A stretch of 64,000 nt of DNA from assembly GCA_051747385.1 (NCBI GenBank), contig JBNJGB010000015.1, forward strand, positions 78,662 to 142,661, in the 5' to 3' direction. Both the position numbers and the translations under genes were made by a program. Below are positions 45,791 through 53,488 of the stretch, one piece after another. This DNA comes from JBNJGB01 sp051747385 (GTDB taxonomy: Bacteria; Myxococcota_A; UBA9042; PHBI01; JACKFB01). The notes beneath the pieces are model-generated. The model made no database searches and had not been told where the DNA came from. It saw only the letters and a program-made list of their open reading frames with translations. The stretch's first letter is position 1; each line of letters starts with the position of its first letter.

Positions 45791-47154
45791 CGGGCGGCCT
45801 CCATCTCGTCGGGCGCGGGCAGCCGCACGTCCAGGCGAGCGCCGCCCGCCGGGGACGCCTCCCAGCGGGCGGTCCCGCCGAAGGCCCCCGCGCGCTCACG
45901 GACGCTCTCCAGGCCGAGGCCGGTGGACCCGCGTGTCGGCTCGGGCGGCAGGCCGACGCCGTCGTCGTCCACGCGGAGGCGCACGCCGCCGTCGTCGAGT
46001 CGCTCCAGGCGCACGTCCACGCGGCCGGCGTCGGCGTGGCGGGTCACGTTGTGGACTCCCTCCTGCAGGATCCGGAAGAGGGCCGTCGCCCGGTCCGGTG
46101 GGACCGTCAGCGACTCGGGGCGCACGTCCAGCCGCGTCTCCAGGCCCGTCCGCCGGGCCACATCGTCCAGGAGCCAGCGGGCAGCCGCCACTAGGCCGAG
46201 GCGGTCCAGGATCACCGGGCGGAGCCGGTCCAGGATGCGGCGCACCGTCTCGTCCGTGTCGCCCAGGAGCTGCTCCAGCTCGGCCAGCGCTCCGTTGGTT
46301 CGAGCGGCGTCGCCGTCGGGGGTTCGAGCGTAGGCCACGGTGTACCGCATCGCCGTCAGCTGCTGGCCGAGGGCGTCGTGGAGCTCACGGGCGATCCAGG
46401 CGCGCTCCTCCTCCCGCACGTCCTGGAGGCGGCTCAGGAGGTCGCGCAGGTCCCGGGTCTGCTCGGCGACGCGCGCCTCGAGGTCCGCGTTGAGGGCCGC
46501 GAGGCGGTGGCGCTGCACGAACGTCCCGAGCAGCAGGACGTGCAGCGCGTGGCCGATGACGACGCTGAGGAGCGTGGCGAAGACGAGGTAGCTGGCGGAC
46601 AGGCCGAGCATCGGATCGTGCAGGTGCGCGGGCTCCCCGGCGACGTAGCCGACCAGGGCCGCCCCAGACAGGGCGAAGGCCGCCAGGACGCGGCGGGGGA
46701 GGGGCACGAGCAGCAGGGCCGACAGGTTGGGGACCACGTAGAGGAGGTGGAACCAGGGCCCGTCGTCGAAGCCGCTCAGCGGCGCCAGCGTCGCGCCGAT
46801 GACGCCCACGGGCAGGAGGAGGCCCAGGGTGCCCAGGAGCGCCGGTGCGCGACGGACCAGGTGGGTCGTGCGGGCGAGGACCAGGAACACGAGGGCGGCG
46901 CCGACGGTCGTGGCGCGGACCTCGGCGAGGCCACGGACCGCGGACGGGGCGTGGGCGAGGAGCAGCGGATCCAGGGGCCACCACAGGAGCGCCGCGGCGA
47001 CGAAGAGCAGGGCGACCGCGGGATAGGTGTCGGCCATGAGGCGGCGGCTGAAGGCGCGGAAGCCGCGTCGCTCTTCTGCGCTGACGGTGTCCGTGTCCAC
47101 CGCCAGCCGCTCCAGGAGAGCGTGGGCCGGTCGTCTCCACGCGGCCACGTCCAT
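45787..47154 (-). CDS. Membrane histidine kinase, NarX/HisKA_3 type
   Basis: The protein has 455 residues from the ATG at 47154, with GGAGG nine bases upstream; the frame upstream of it is non-coding in style. About six to seven TM segments (for example TYPAVALLFVAAALLWWPL) fill residues 40-215 with no large periplasmic sensor loop, so the signal may be sensed in the membrane. A coiled coil leads to the HisKA_3 box ERAWIARELHDALGQQLTAM with the phosphorylated His. The ATPase domain shows RILQEGVHNVTRHADA, VDDDGVGLPP and TGLGLESVRERAGAFGG. It overlaps the response regulator start by four bases. Confidence 0.95.
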   Translation of the reverse strand: MDVAAWRRPAHALLERLAVDTDTVSAEERRGFRAFSRRLMADTYPAVALLFVAAALLWWPLDPLLLAHAPSAVRGLAEVRATTVGAALVFLVLARTTHLVRRAPALLGTLGLLLPVGVIGATLAPLSGFDDGPWFHLLYVVPNLSALLLVPLPRRVLAAFALSGAALVGYVAGEPAHLHDPMLGLSASYLVFATLLSVVIGHALHVLLLGTFVQRHRLAALNADLEARVAEQTRDLRDLLSRLQDVREEERAWIARELHDALGQQLTAMRYTVAYARTPDGDAARTNGALAELEQLLGDTDETVRRILDRLRPVILDRLGLVAAARWLLDDVARRTGLETRLDVRPESLTVPPDRATALFRILQEGVHNVTRHADAGRVDVRLERLDDGGVRLRVDDDGVGLPPEPTRGSTGLGLESVRERAGAFGGTARWEASPAGGARLDVRLPAPDEMEAAR

Positions 47155-47233
47155 GGCTCGTGTCCTCCGGGTGGGCGAGGTCGTCGGGCCTCCCCGGTCG
47201 GGTCCTCGACGCGCCGGGCGGCGCCGGTCGGAC

Positions 47234-47239
47234 ATCATA
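47234..47239 (-). promoter_or_regulatory. Possible -10 box of the kinase/regulator operon
   Basis: TATGAT on the minus strand lies 80 bases before the kinase start, in the 361-base gap 47155-47515. No convincing -35 hexamer was found at 16-18 bases. The rest of the gap shows no gene or repeat that I can support. Confidence 0.25.
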
Positions 47240-47515
47240 GGAGACGCCGCCGGTCTGCGCCACGACTTCCCCGGGCCCCGGATCCGGGCGGGCGTCTCAA
47301 ACAATCTCCAGGCGGCTGCCGTGAGATCTCCATGGCGCTGCGCGGCGCCACGGACCAGTCTCTCGCGTGGCGTCCCCGGGCGCCGACGGGGTCCTCCCGG
47401 GGCCTCGTCGTCACGCACCGCGCGGATCGGGCTCCTCCCCGAACACAGGAGCCCGGTCCCGCGGTCGTGACCAGGGAGCCTGTGGCGGAGGCGCTGCCGT
47501 CGTGATCGCCGGCCG

Positions 47516-48439
47516 TCAGGCGCGCGGATGCGTCCCGTCCGCGGCCTTCCCGCCGCGCGTCCGCTCGAAGATGTCGAAGGCTTCCGTGTTGTGGGGCACG
47601 TCGAAGTCGAGCGTCCGGATGGGGAACGGGATGGTGATGCCGGCCTCGTCGAAGCCCTTCTTGAGGGCGATGACCGCCTCGGACATGGCGTGCATGTAGT
47701 GGTTCTGCTGGGGGCGGAGGATCCAGAAGCGAACGACGAAGTGGATGCTGCTGTCGCCGAACTCCTCGAAGAAGAACTCCACCGCGCCCTTGCCGAGCGC
47801 CTCCGCCACGGGCTCCAGGGAGCGGACCGCCACGTCGCGCACGGCCTCCAGGTCGTCGTCGTAGTGGCAGCCGCACTTCAGGTCGACGCGGCGATCCGGG
47901 TCGGCCGAGTAGTTGATGATGGCGTTCTGGAAGACGTCCTTGTTCGGGATGATGACGTCCTGGCCCTCGGGGCGGCGGATCAGGGTGTTGCGGAGGTCGA
48001 CGCGCTTGACGGTCCCGAAGAAGTCGTTCGTCTCGATGAGGTCGCCCTCCACGAACGGGCGGCGGAACGCCATGAGGACGCCCGAGGCGAAGTTCGCCGC
48101 GATGTCCTGGAAGGCGAAGCCGAGGGCCAGGCCGACGATGCCGACGCCGGCGAGGAGCGAGGTGACCGTCTTCTCGAGCTGGAGGATGCCCAGGACGATG
48201 AACAGCCCCGCGACCAGCACCGATATCTGGGCGCCCTTGGCGAACAGCCGGCTCACCTCCGGCGACTTGGACAGCCGGGCCATGCCCTTCTCGACGAGGT
48301 TCTGGACGCCCCTGGCCACGAGCCCGAACAGGATCATCACGACGATCGCGACGGCCAGGTTCGGGAGCATGCCGATGAAGCCCTCGGCCCAGCCCCAGAG
48401 CTTGTCGACGACCGTCTGGAACGCGTCCCTCATCTCCAT
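47516..48439 (-). CDS. Small-conductance mechanosensitive channel, MscS family
   Basis: This 307-residue inner-membrane channel opens under hypo-osmotic stress. Three TM helices are seen, the third being the pore helix LLAGVGIVGLALGFAFQDIAANFASG with its Gly/Ala packing pattern and the conserved GFA...QD. The beta domain follows (RRPFVEGDLIETNDFFGTVKRVDLRNTLIR, then NKDVFQNAIINYS). AGGAG precedes the ATG. Length matches E. coli MscS (286). Confidence 0.95.
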   Translation of the reverse strand: MEMRDAFQTVVDKLWGWAEGFIGMLPNLAVAIVVMILFGLVARGVQNLVEKGMARLSKSPEVSRLFAKGAQISVLVAGLFIVLGILQLEKTVTSLLAGVGIVGLALGFAFQDIAANFASGVLMAFRRPFVEGDLIETNDFFGTVKRVDLRNTLIRRPEGQDVIIPNKDVFQNAIINYSADPDRRVDLKCGCHYDDDLEAVRDVAVRSLEPVAEALGKGAVEFFFEEFGDSSIHFVVRFWILRPQQNHYMHAMSEAVIALKKGFDEAGITIPFPIRTLDFDVPHNTEAFDIFERTRGGKAADGTHPRA

Positions 48440-48537
48440 GGCGGCTCCTGTCCGGGCGCACCTGGCCGGCCCGGGGCGTACGCGTGATCATGTGGCGCGG
48501 AGGCGTGCGACCAGACTGCGATTCCGGCGCTGGACGG

Positions 48538-49869
48538 TCAAGCGGGGCGGCGCAGCGTAGCGGGGATGCGGCGCGCGAGCGTGACGACGCGGGCGACGGT
48601 GAACAGGAGCAGCGCGAGCCACAGGACGTGGTTGGACCGCAGGAACCAGGCGGCCGCGGCGGCCGGCGCGAACCCGACCAGGGCGGACGTGATCATCGCG
48701 CGGCGCAGGTCCGGCCCCCGGGTGAGGCCGATGAAGTAGCCGTCCAGGATGTAGCTCGCCGAGCCGGCCGCGAGGACGGGCAGCAGCCAGGGCGCCAGGC
48801 GCTCGATGCGCTGCAGGACCTCGGGGTGGTTCGTCAGCAGTCCGAACAGGGGCCCCGGGAACGCTACGAACAGGGCGGCCACGGCGAGGCCGACGACCAC
48901 GCCGCTGGTGATGGCGAGGCGCAGGGTCCGGGCCACCATCGCGTAGCGCTGCTCGGCGTAGGAGGCGCCGGCGACGCTCTCCGTGGCGAAGGCCAGGCCG
49001 TCCACCACGTAGGCGGCGAGGGTGATGACCCGCTGGATGACGGCGTTGGCGGCGAGCACGGTCGTCCCGAGGGCCGACGACAGGTTCGTGAAGGCGGCGA
49101 ACGTGCTGATGAGCATGAACGTGCGGATGAAGATGTCCCGGTTGAGCGCGACCATGGCGTGCAGCGCGCGCCGGTCGAAGACGCGCCGCAGGAGGGGGTG
49201 CGCCCCACGGAACGCCGGGGCGGCGAGGGCGACGCCCACCAGGGCGGCGAGGGCCTGGGAGGCCGCGGTGGCCGCCCCCGCTCCGGCGGCGCCCATGTCG
49301 AGGCGCACGATGAAGAGCCAGTCGAGCAGGGCGTTGGCGCCGTTGGCGACCGACGCGAGCACGAGCACGCGCCCGCCCTGCTCGCGGCCGAGGAACCAGC
49401 CGATGAGCACGTAGTTCAGCAGCGTGGCCGGGGCGCCCCAGATGCGGGCGTCCCAGTAGGCGCGTCCGGCGGCCTCGACCTCCGGGGCTCCGCGGAGGAT
49501 GGCGAAGCCGACGTCCCCGAGGGGCACCTGCAGCAGGAGCAGGGCGGAGGCCACCGCCAGGGCCAGGGCGGCGCCGCGCAGGGCCACGAGCACGACCTCG
49601 TCCCGATCCCCGCGGCCGCTGGCCTGGGCCGTGAGGCCCGTGGTGCCCATGCGGAGGAAGCCGAACGTCCAGTAGACGTAGTCGAAGAGCACGGTGCCCA
49701 GCGCCACGCCCGCCAGGTGGCGGATCTCCTCCAGGTGGCCCAGGAAGGCGGTGTCCAGCAGGCCCGCGAGGGGCACGGTCAGGTTCGACAGGACGTTGAA
49801 GGCGGCGAGGCGGGTGAAGCGCCTCAGCAGGCCCTCGTCCCGCCTCCGATCGTGGTGGGCGTCGACCAT
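48538..49869 (-). CDS. MATE-family exporter, DinF-like
   Basis: The protein has 443 residues with about 12 TM segments. Start at the ATG 49869 (MVDAHHDRR). Typical motifs are NVLSNLTVPLAGLLDTAFLGHL in helix 1, with the DTAFLGH substrate/cation region, and GLTAQASGRGDRDE after helix 2. The second half repeats the fold (NAVIQRVITLAAYVVDGLAFATESVAG). DinF-like members export toxic organics coupled to sodium or protons. No strong ribosome site is seen. It is divergent from purT. Confidence 0.92.
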   Translation of the reverse strand: MVDAHHDRRRDEGLLRRFTRLAAFNVLSNLTVPLAGLLDTAFLGHLEEIRHLAGVALGTVLFDYVYWTFGFLRMGTTGLTAQASGRGDRDEVVLVALRGAALALAVASALLLLQVPLGDVGFAILRGAPEVEAAGRAYWDARIWGAPATLLNYVLIGWFLGREQGGRVLVLASVANGANALLDWLFIVRLDMGAAGAGAATAASQALAALVGVALAAPAFRGAHPLLRRVFDRRALHAMVALNRDIFIRTFMLISTFAAFTNLSSALGTTVLAANAVIQRVITLAAYVVDGLAFATESVAGASYAEQRYAMVARTLRLAITSGVVVGLAVAALFVAFPGPLFGLLTNHPEVLQRIERLAPWLLPVLAAGSASYILDGYFIGLTRGPDLRRAMITSALVGFAPAAAAAWFLRSNHVLWLALLLFTVARVVTLARRIPATLRRPA

Positions 49870-49974
49870 GCGGGGGCTGTGTAGTAGCACGTCGCGCAGG
49901 GAGCAAGCCCGGTGGACACGTCGGGCGTCGGGAGGGCATACAGGGGCTCGCCACCCCCTCCACGGAGAGCGCGC

Positions 49975-51156
49975 ATGACCGTGATCGGCACACCGCTGAC
50001 GCAGACCGCGACCCGCATGATGCTCCTGGGCTCGGGAGAGCTGGGCAAGGAGGTCGCCATCGAGGCCCAGCGCCTGGGCGTCGAGGTGATCGCGGCCGAT
50101 CGCTATCACGACGCACCGGCCATGCAGGTCGCCCACCGGAGCCACGTCATCGACATGCTGGACGCGGACGCGCTGCGCCTGCTGCTGGAGCGCGAGCGGC
50201 CGGATCTCATCGTGCCGGAGATCGAGTCCATCGCGACGCCGGCCCTCGAGGCCCTCGAGGCGGAGGGCTTCACGGTCATCCCGACGGCCCGGGCGACGCG
50301 CCTGACCATGGACCGGGAGGGGATCCGGAAGCTGGTGGCCGAGGATCTGGGCATCCGCACGTCTCCGTATCGCTTCGCGGGCAGCCGGGAGGAGTACGAC
50401 GCGGCCGTGGAGGCGCTGGGCTTCCCGTGCGTCGTCAAGCCGGTCATGTCCTCGTCGGGCAAGGGGCAGAGCGTCGTGCGCGGCGCCGGGGACGTGGACG
50501 CCGCCTGGGAATACGCCCAGCAGGGCGGCCGCGCCGGGGCCGGGCGGGTCATCGTCGAGGGCTTCGTGGAGTTCGACTACGAGATCACGCTGCTGACCGT
50601 CCGCCACGTCGGCGGCACCAGCTTTTGCGCCCCGGTGGGCCACCGGCAGGAGGCCGGGGACTACCGGGAGTCGTGGCAGCCGCACCCCATGAGCGACACC
50701 GCCCTGGAGCGCGCGCAAAAGATGGCGAGGGTCATCACGGACGACCTGGGCGGCCGCGGCATCTTCGGCGTGGAGTTCTTCGTCCGGGGCGACGAGGTCT
50801 GGTTCAGCGAGCTGTCCCCCCGCCCGCACGACACGGGCCTGGTGACCCTGGTCTCCCAGGACCTCTCCGAGTTCGCGCTCCACGTCCGGGCCATCCTGGG
50901 CCTGCCCATCCCGGTCATCCGGCAGCGCGGCGCGGGGGCCTCCTGGGCGATCCTGGGCGAGGGCGACTCCACCTCACCGTCCTTCGAGGGCGTCGACGAG
51001 GCCCTGGCCCAGCCCGACACCAGCCTGCGCCTGTTCGGCAAGCCCGAGGTCCACGGCCAGCGCCGCCTCGGCGTGGCCCTGGCCCTGGGCGACGACGTGG
51101 CCGAGGCCCGCCGCAAGGCCCGCGACGCCGGCGAGAAGGTCCGCGTGATCCTCTGA
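49975..51156 (+). CDS. purT: Formate-dependent GAR transformylase PurT
   Basis: This 393-residue ATP-grasp enzyme makes formyl-GAR from GAR, formate and ATP in purine synthesis. Start is the ATG at 49975 with GGAGAG upstream. The N-domain shows MMLLGSGELGKEVAIEAQRLG and VPEIESIATPAL. The ATP-grasp region has PCVVKPVMSSSGKGQSV, IVEGFVEFDYEITLLTVR and GVEFFVRGDEVWFSELSPRPHDTGLVTL with the metal-binding Glu. The length equals E. coli PurT (392). It is followed by a TetR gene 26 bases on. Confidence 0.97.
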   Translation: MTVIGTPLTQTATRMMLLGSGELGKEVAIEAQRLGVEVIAADRYHDAPAMQVAHRSHVIDMLDADALRLLLERERPDLIVPEIESIATPALEALEAEGFTVIPTARATRLTMDREGIRKLVAEDLGIRTSPYRFAGSREEYDAAVEALGFPCVVKPVMSSSGKGQSVVRGAGDVDAAWEYAQQGGRAGAGRVIVEGFVEFDYEITLLTVRHVGGTSFCAPVGHRQEAGDYRESWQPHPMSDTALERAQKMARVITDDLGGRGIFGVEFFVRGDEVWFSELSPRPHDTGLVTLVSQDLSEFALHVRAILGLPIPVIRQRGAGASWAILGEGDSTSPSFEGVDEALAQPDTSLRLFGKPEVHGQRRLGVALALGDDVAEARRKARDAGEKVRVIL

Positions 51157-51182
51157 GTCCCCCGAGCGTCCCGGAGCGTCCC

Positions 51183-51866
51183 ATGTCCAGCGACGAGCGC
51201 ACGACGGCCGCACCGAGGCCGCCCCGGGTCCCCGAGGAACGCCCCGGAAGGCCCGGCGGGAAGCGCGACGCGAACCGGCGCCGGCGCATCCGGCAGCTCT
51301 GCGAGGCCGGTCTCCGGCTGTTCCTCGCGGACGGCGTCGTCCCGGTGACCATCGATCGCATCGTCCGCGAGGCGGGCATGGCCAAGGCGAGCTTCTACCG
51401 CTACCTGCGCGACAAGGAGGAGCTGGTCGCCACCATCCTGGCGCCGCTCCGCGACGCCGTGGAGGCCGCCCTGGACACGTGCGAGGCGGAGCTGGCCCAG
51501 GCCGAGAGCCACGAGGAGATGCTGGAGGCCTACCAGGGCCTCGGCGCGGCCCTGGCCCGGCTGCTCGCGAGCCAGCGCGAGCCGATCCTGCTGTACCTCC
51601 AGGAGGCCAGGGCGCCCGGCGTGGGGCCGCGGGCCCCGGTCCGAGCGCTGGCGGACCTGGTCGACGCCCGGGCGCTGCGCCTCACCGAGGCGGCCGCCTC
51701 CCACGGCCTGTGGCGCTCCTTCGACCCCCACGTGAGCAGCCTCGCCGTGGTGGGCGCCGTGGAGCGCCTGCTCCTCGCGGTCCTGAGGGGCGAGTATCGC
51801 GGCGACCCGACCCGCATCCCCGGCGCCCTGGCGTCGCTGGTCCTGGACGGGCTGCGGAACGGCTGA
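51183..51866 (+). CDS. TetR-family transcriptional regulator
   Basis: The protein has 227 residues. After an Arg/Pro-rich leader (~30 residues) the helix-turn-helix reads LFLADGVVPVTIDRIVREAGMAKASFYRYLRDKEELV, a canonical TetR pattern. The C-terminal ligand/dimer domain is helical with no recognisable specificity. It lies 26 bases after purT and may be co-transcribed; its target is not apparent. The longer frame upstream belongs to a shadow of purT. Confidence 0.93.
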   Translation: MSSDERTTAAPRPPRVPEERPGRPGGKRDANRRRRIRQLCEAGLRLFLADGVVPVTIDRIVREAGMAKASFYRYLRDKEELVATILAPLRDAVEAALDTCEAELAQAESHEEMLEAYQGLGAALARLLASQREPILLYLQEARAPGVGPRAPVRALADLVDARALRLTEAAASHGLWRSFDPHVSSLAVVGAVERLLLAVLRGEYRGDPTRIPGALASLVLDGLRNG

Positions 51867-51969
51867 ATCCCCGCGTTCGGAAGGCCGCGCCCGTGGCGAA
51901 GATGGAGCAGGACCGCCGTTCCCGGCGGTCACCTCTGGCCAGCGTGTCAGCGTTCGGAAAAATGAGAAG

Positions 51970-51986
51970 TGAGTAGGCTTGACCCC
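51970..51986 (-). repeat. 17-base dispersed repeat, copy 2
   Basis: TGAGTAGGCTTGACCCC is the exact inverse of the 17-mer at 16368-16384. Preceding AAAAATGAGAAG extends the likeness to repeats near REP-associated transposases. It lies in the convergent gap after the TetR gene. Confidence 0.75.
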
Positions 51987-51992
51987 GCCGGA

Positions 51993-53012
51993 TCAGTCGG
52001 TGAGCTGCAGCAGGCCGCCGGTGGACCGGGTCACGCGCACCGTCACGGGTACGCCGTCGGCGTCCGCGGTCTCCTTCCGGATGCGGGTCACGCCCAGGGC
52101 CGTGTTCCGCGACCCGGCGCCGTCCCGGACCAACTCCAGGGCGCCCTGCGGGATGGTGAACGTCCCGGAGTCCTCGGACAGCGTGCACACCATGGCGAAC
52201 CCGGCCTCGGGCTGGAAGCTGCCCGACAGGGGCGACAGGGTCACCAGGACCTCCTCGCCGGCGGCGGCGTTCCAGGCCACCGAGAGGTCCTCGTCCGTGC
52301 CCGCGCTGGCGGTCAGGCCGGTGGACGGCGCGCTCATGTCGACCGGCTTCGGAGCCTGGACGAGCGCCTCGAAGGGCCCCACGTCGGGCCCGCCGGCGCC
52401 GCTCACGGTGAGCAGGCCGCCGTCGGGGAGCATGTCCTCCTGGTCGTCGGCCAGCGAGGACTCGTAGCCGGTTCCCAGGTCGCCCTCGTCGACCGGCGTC
52501 AGCGTCACGGGCGGGTTCGTCCCGGGCACGGTGATCGTCCCGGCGTCCCAGCCGTAGCCGGGCTCCGGCGGGTTGGCCGGGTCCTCCATCCGCACGGCGC
52601 ACGGGCCGAACGTGCCGTCGGCCGGCGCCTCCTCCTGGGGGGCGGTGAACCGCGCCGTGGCGCCCGCCACGCTGAACGACGGCGAGTCCAGCTCGCTCAG
52701 GAGCACGGAGCCCTCGATCTCGTCGCCGGTGGCGTCCGTCACGTCGTCGTCGGCGTCCTCCTCGGCGTCCGGAGCGGGCGCGTCGGGGCTGACGTCGTCG
52801 CCGATCGTGTCCGTCTCCGCGTCGGCCACGGTCGTGTCCGGCGTCGGGCCGGAGTCGTCCGCGTCGTGGTCGTCCACGTCGCCCCCGGCGGTGTCGGTCA
52901 GCGTCGCGTCGCCCTCCGGCGTGTCGGGGACGTCGGAGGAGGCGCCCCCGTCGTCGTCGCCGCACGCGGCCACGACGAGCGCCAGGGCGATCAGCAGCGT
53001 TCGAAGCTTCAT
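51993..53012 (-). CDS. Acidic-linker lipoprotein, unknown
   Basis: The protein has 339 residues. KLRTLLIALALVVAACGDDDGG is a lipoprotein signal; Asp at +2 and +3 may matter for sorting in some bacteria. Residues 20-100 are an Asp/Ala/Thr-rich linker. The rest is a beta-rich pair of similar units (SFSVAGATARFTAP..., then DLSVAWNAAAGEEVLVTLSP) that look like repeated Ig-type or jelly-roll modules. GAGGA precedes the ATG. I do not recognise a family; surface or periplasmic location is inferred. Confidence 0.8.
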   Translation of the reverse strand: MKLRTLLIALALVVAACGDDDGGASSDVPDTPEGDATLTDTAGGDVDDHDADDSGPTPDTTVADAETDTIGDDVSPDAPAPDAEEDADDDVTDATGDEIEGSVLLSELDSPSFSVAGATARFTAPQEEAPADGTFGPCAVRMEDPANPPEPGYGWDAGTITVPGTNPPVTLTPVDEGDLGTGYESSLADDQEDMLPDGGLLTVSGAGGPDVGPFEALVQAPKPVDMSAPSTGLTASAGTDEDLSVAWNAAAGEEVLVTLSPLSGSFQPEAGFAMVCTLSEDSGTFTIPQGALELVRDGAGSRNTALGVTRIRKETADADGVPVTVRVTRSTGGLLQLTD

Positions 53013-53023
53013 CCGGTTCCTCG

Positions 53024-53488
53024 TTACTCTTCTTCCTCGTCCAGCGTCTCGGCCCAGCCCGTCTCCGAGTGCTCCAGGCCCTCGTGGCCGCGGATGCGCT
53101 CCGCCATGGCCTCGATGATTCCTCGGGCCACCGAGACGTGATCGCTCATGACCTCGTACAGGCTCTCGTGGTCCAACGCCAGCAGGAGTGTCTCCTCGGT
53201 CGCCGTCACCGACGCGGCCCGCGGAGCCGGCGCCAGCACCGAGAGCTCCCCGAACACCGCCCGGGGCCCGAGAGTCGTGATATTCCGGCCACCTGCGTGG
53301 ACGCGCACCTCTCCGCTGACCACCACGTACATGGTCGAGCAGGTCTCCCCCTGCTCGAGTACGGGCTCGCCCGGCTGGGTCGACTCCTCGCGGGCCAGGA
53401 TCGCGACGTCCGCCAGCTCGCGATCGGGCACGCGGCGGAACGTCTCCACGGACTTGAGCAGCATCAGGCGGGCCACCGTGGACAGCAT
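53024..53488 (-). CDS. Cyclic-nucleotide-binding domain protein
   Basis: This 154-residue protein is a single cNMP-binding fold with GEPVLEQGETCSTMYVVVSGEVRVHAGG, LGPRAVFGELSVLAPAPRAASVTATEETLLLAL. The phosphate-binding cassette FGELSVLAPAPRAASV has the key Glu and Arg. No output domain is attached. The ATG overlaps the stop of the upstream transporter/HEAT gene by one base (TGATG), so the two are translationally coupled and may act as one unit. Confidence 0.92.
   Translation of the reverse strand: MLSTVARLMLLKSVETFRRVPDRELADVAILAREESTQPGEPVLEQGETCSTMYVVVSGEVRVHAGGRNITTLGPRAVFGELSVLAPAPRAASVTATEETLLLALDHESLYEVMSDHVSVARGIIEAMAERIRGHEGLEHSETGWAETLDEEEE

Noticed and set aside
47155..47515. A hidden gene or riboswitch in the gap upstream of the histidine kinase
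   Set aside because: No frame has a ribosome site or family pattern and no conserved RNA architecture could be recognised by eye.
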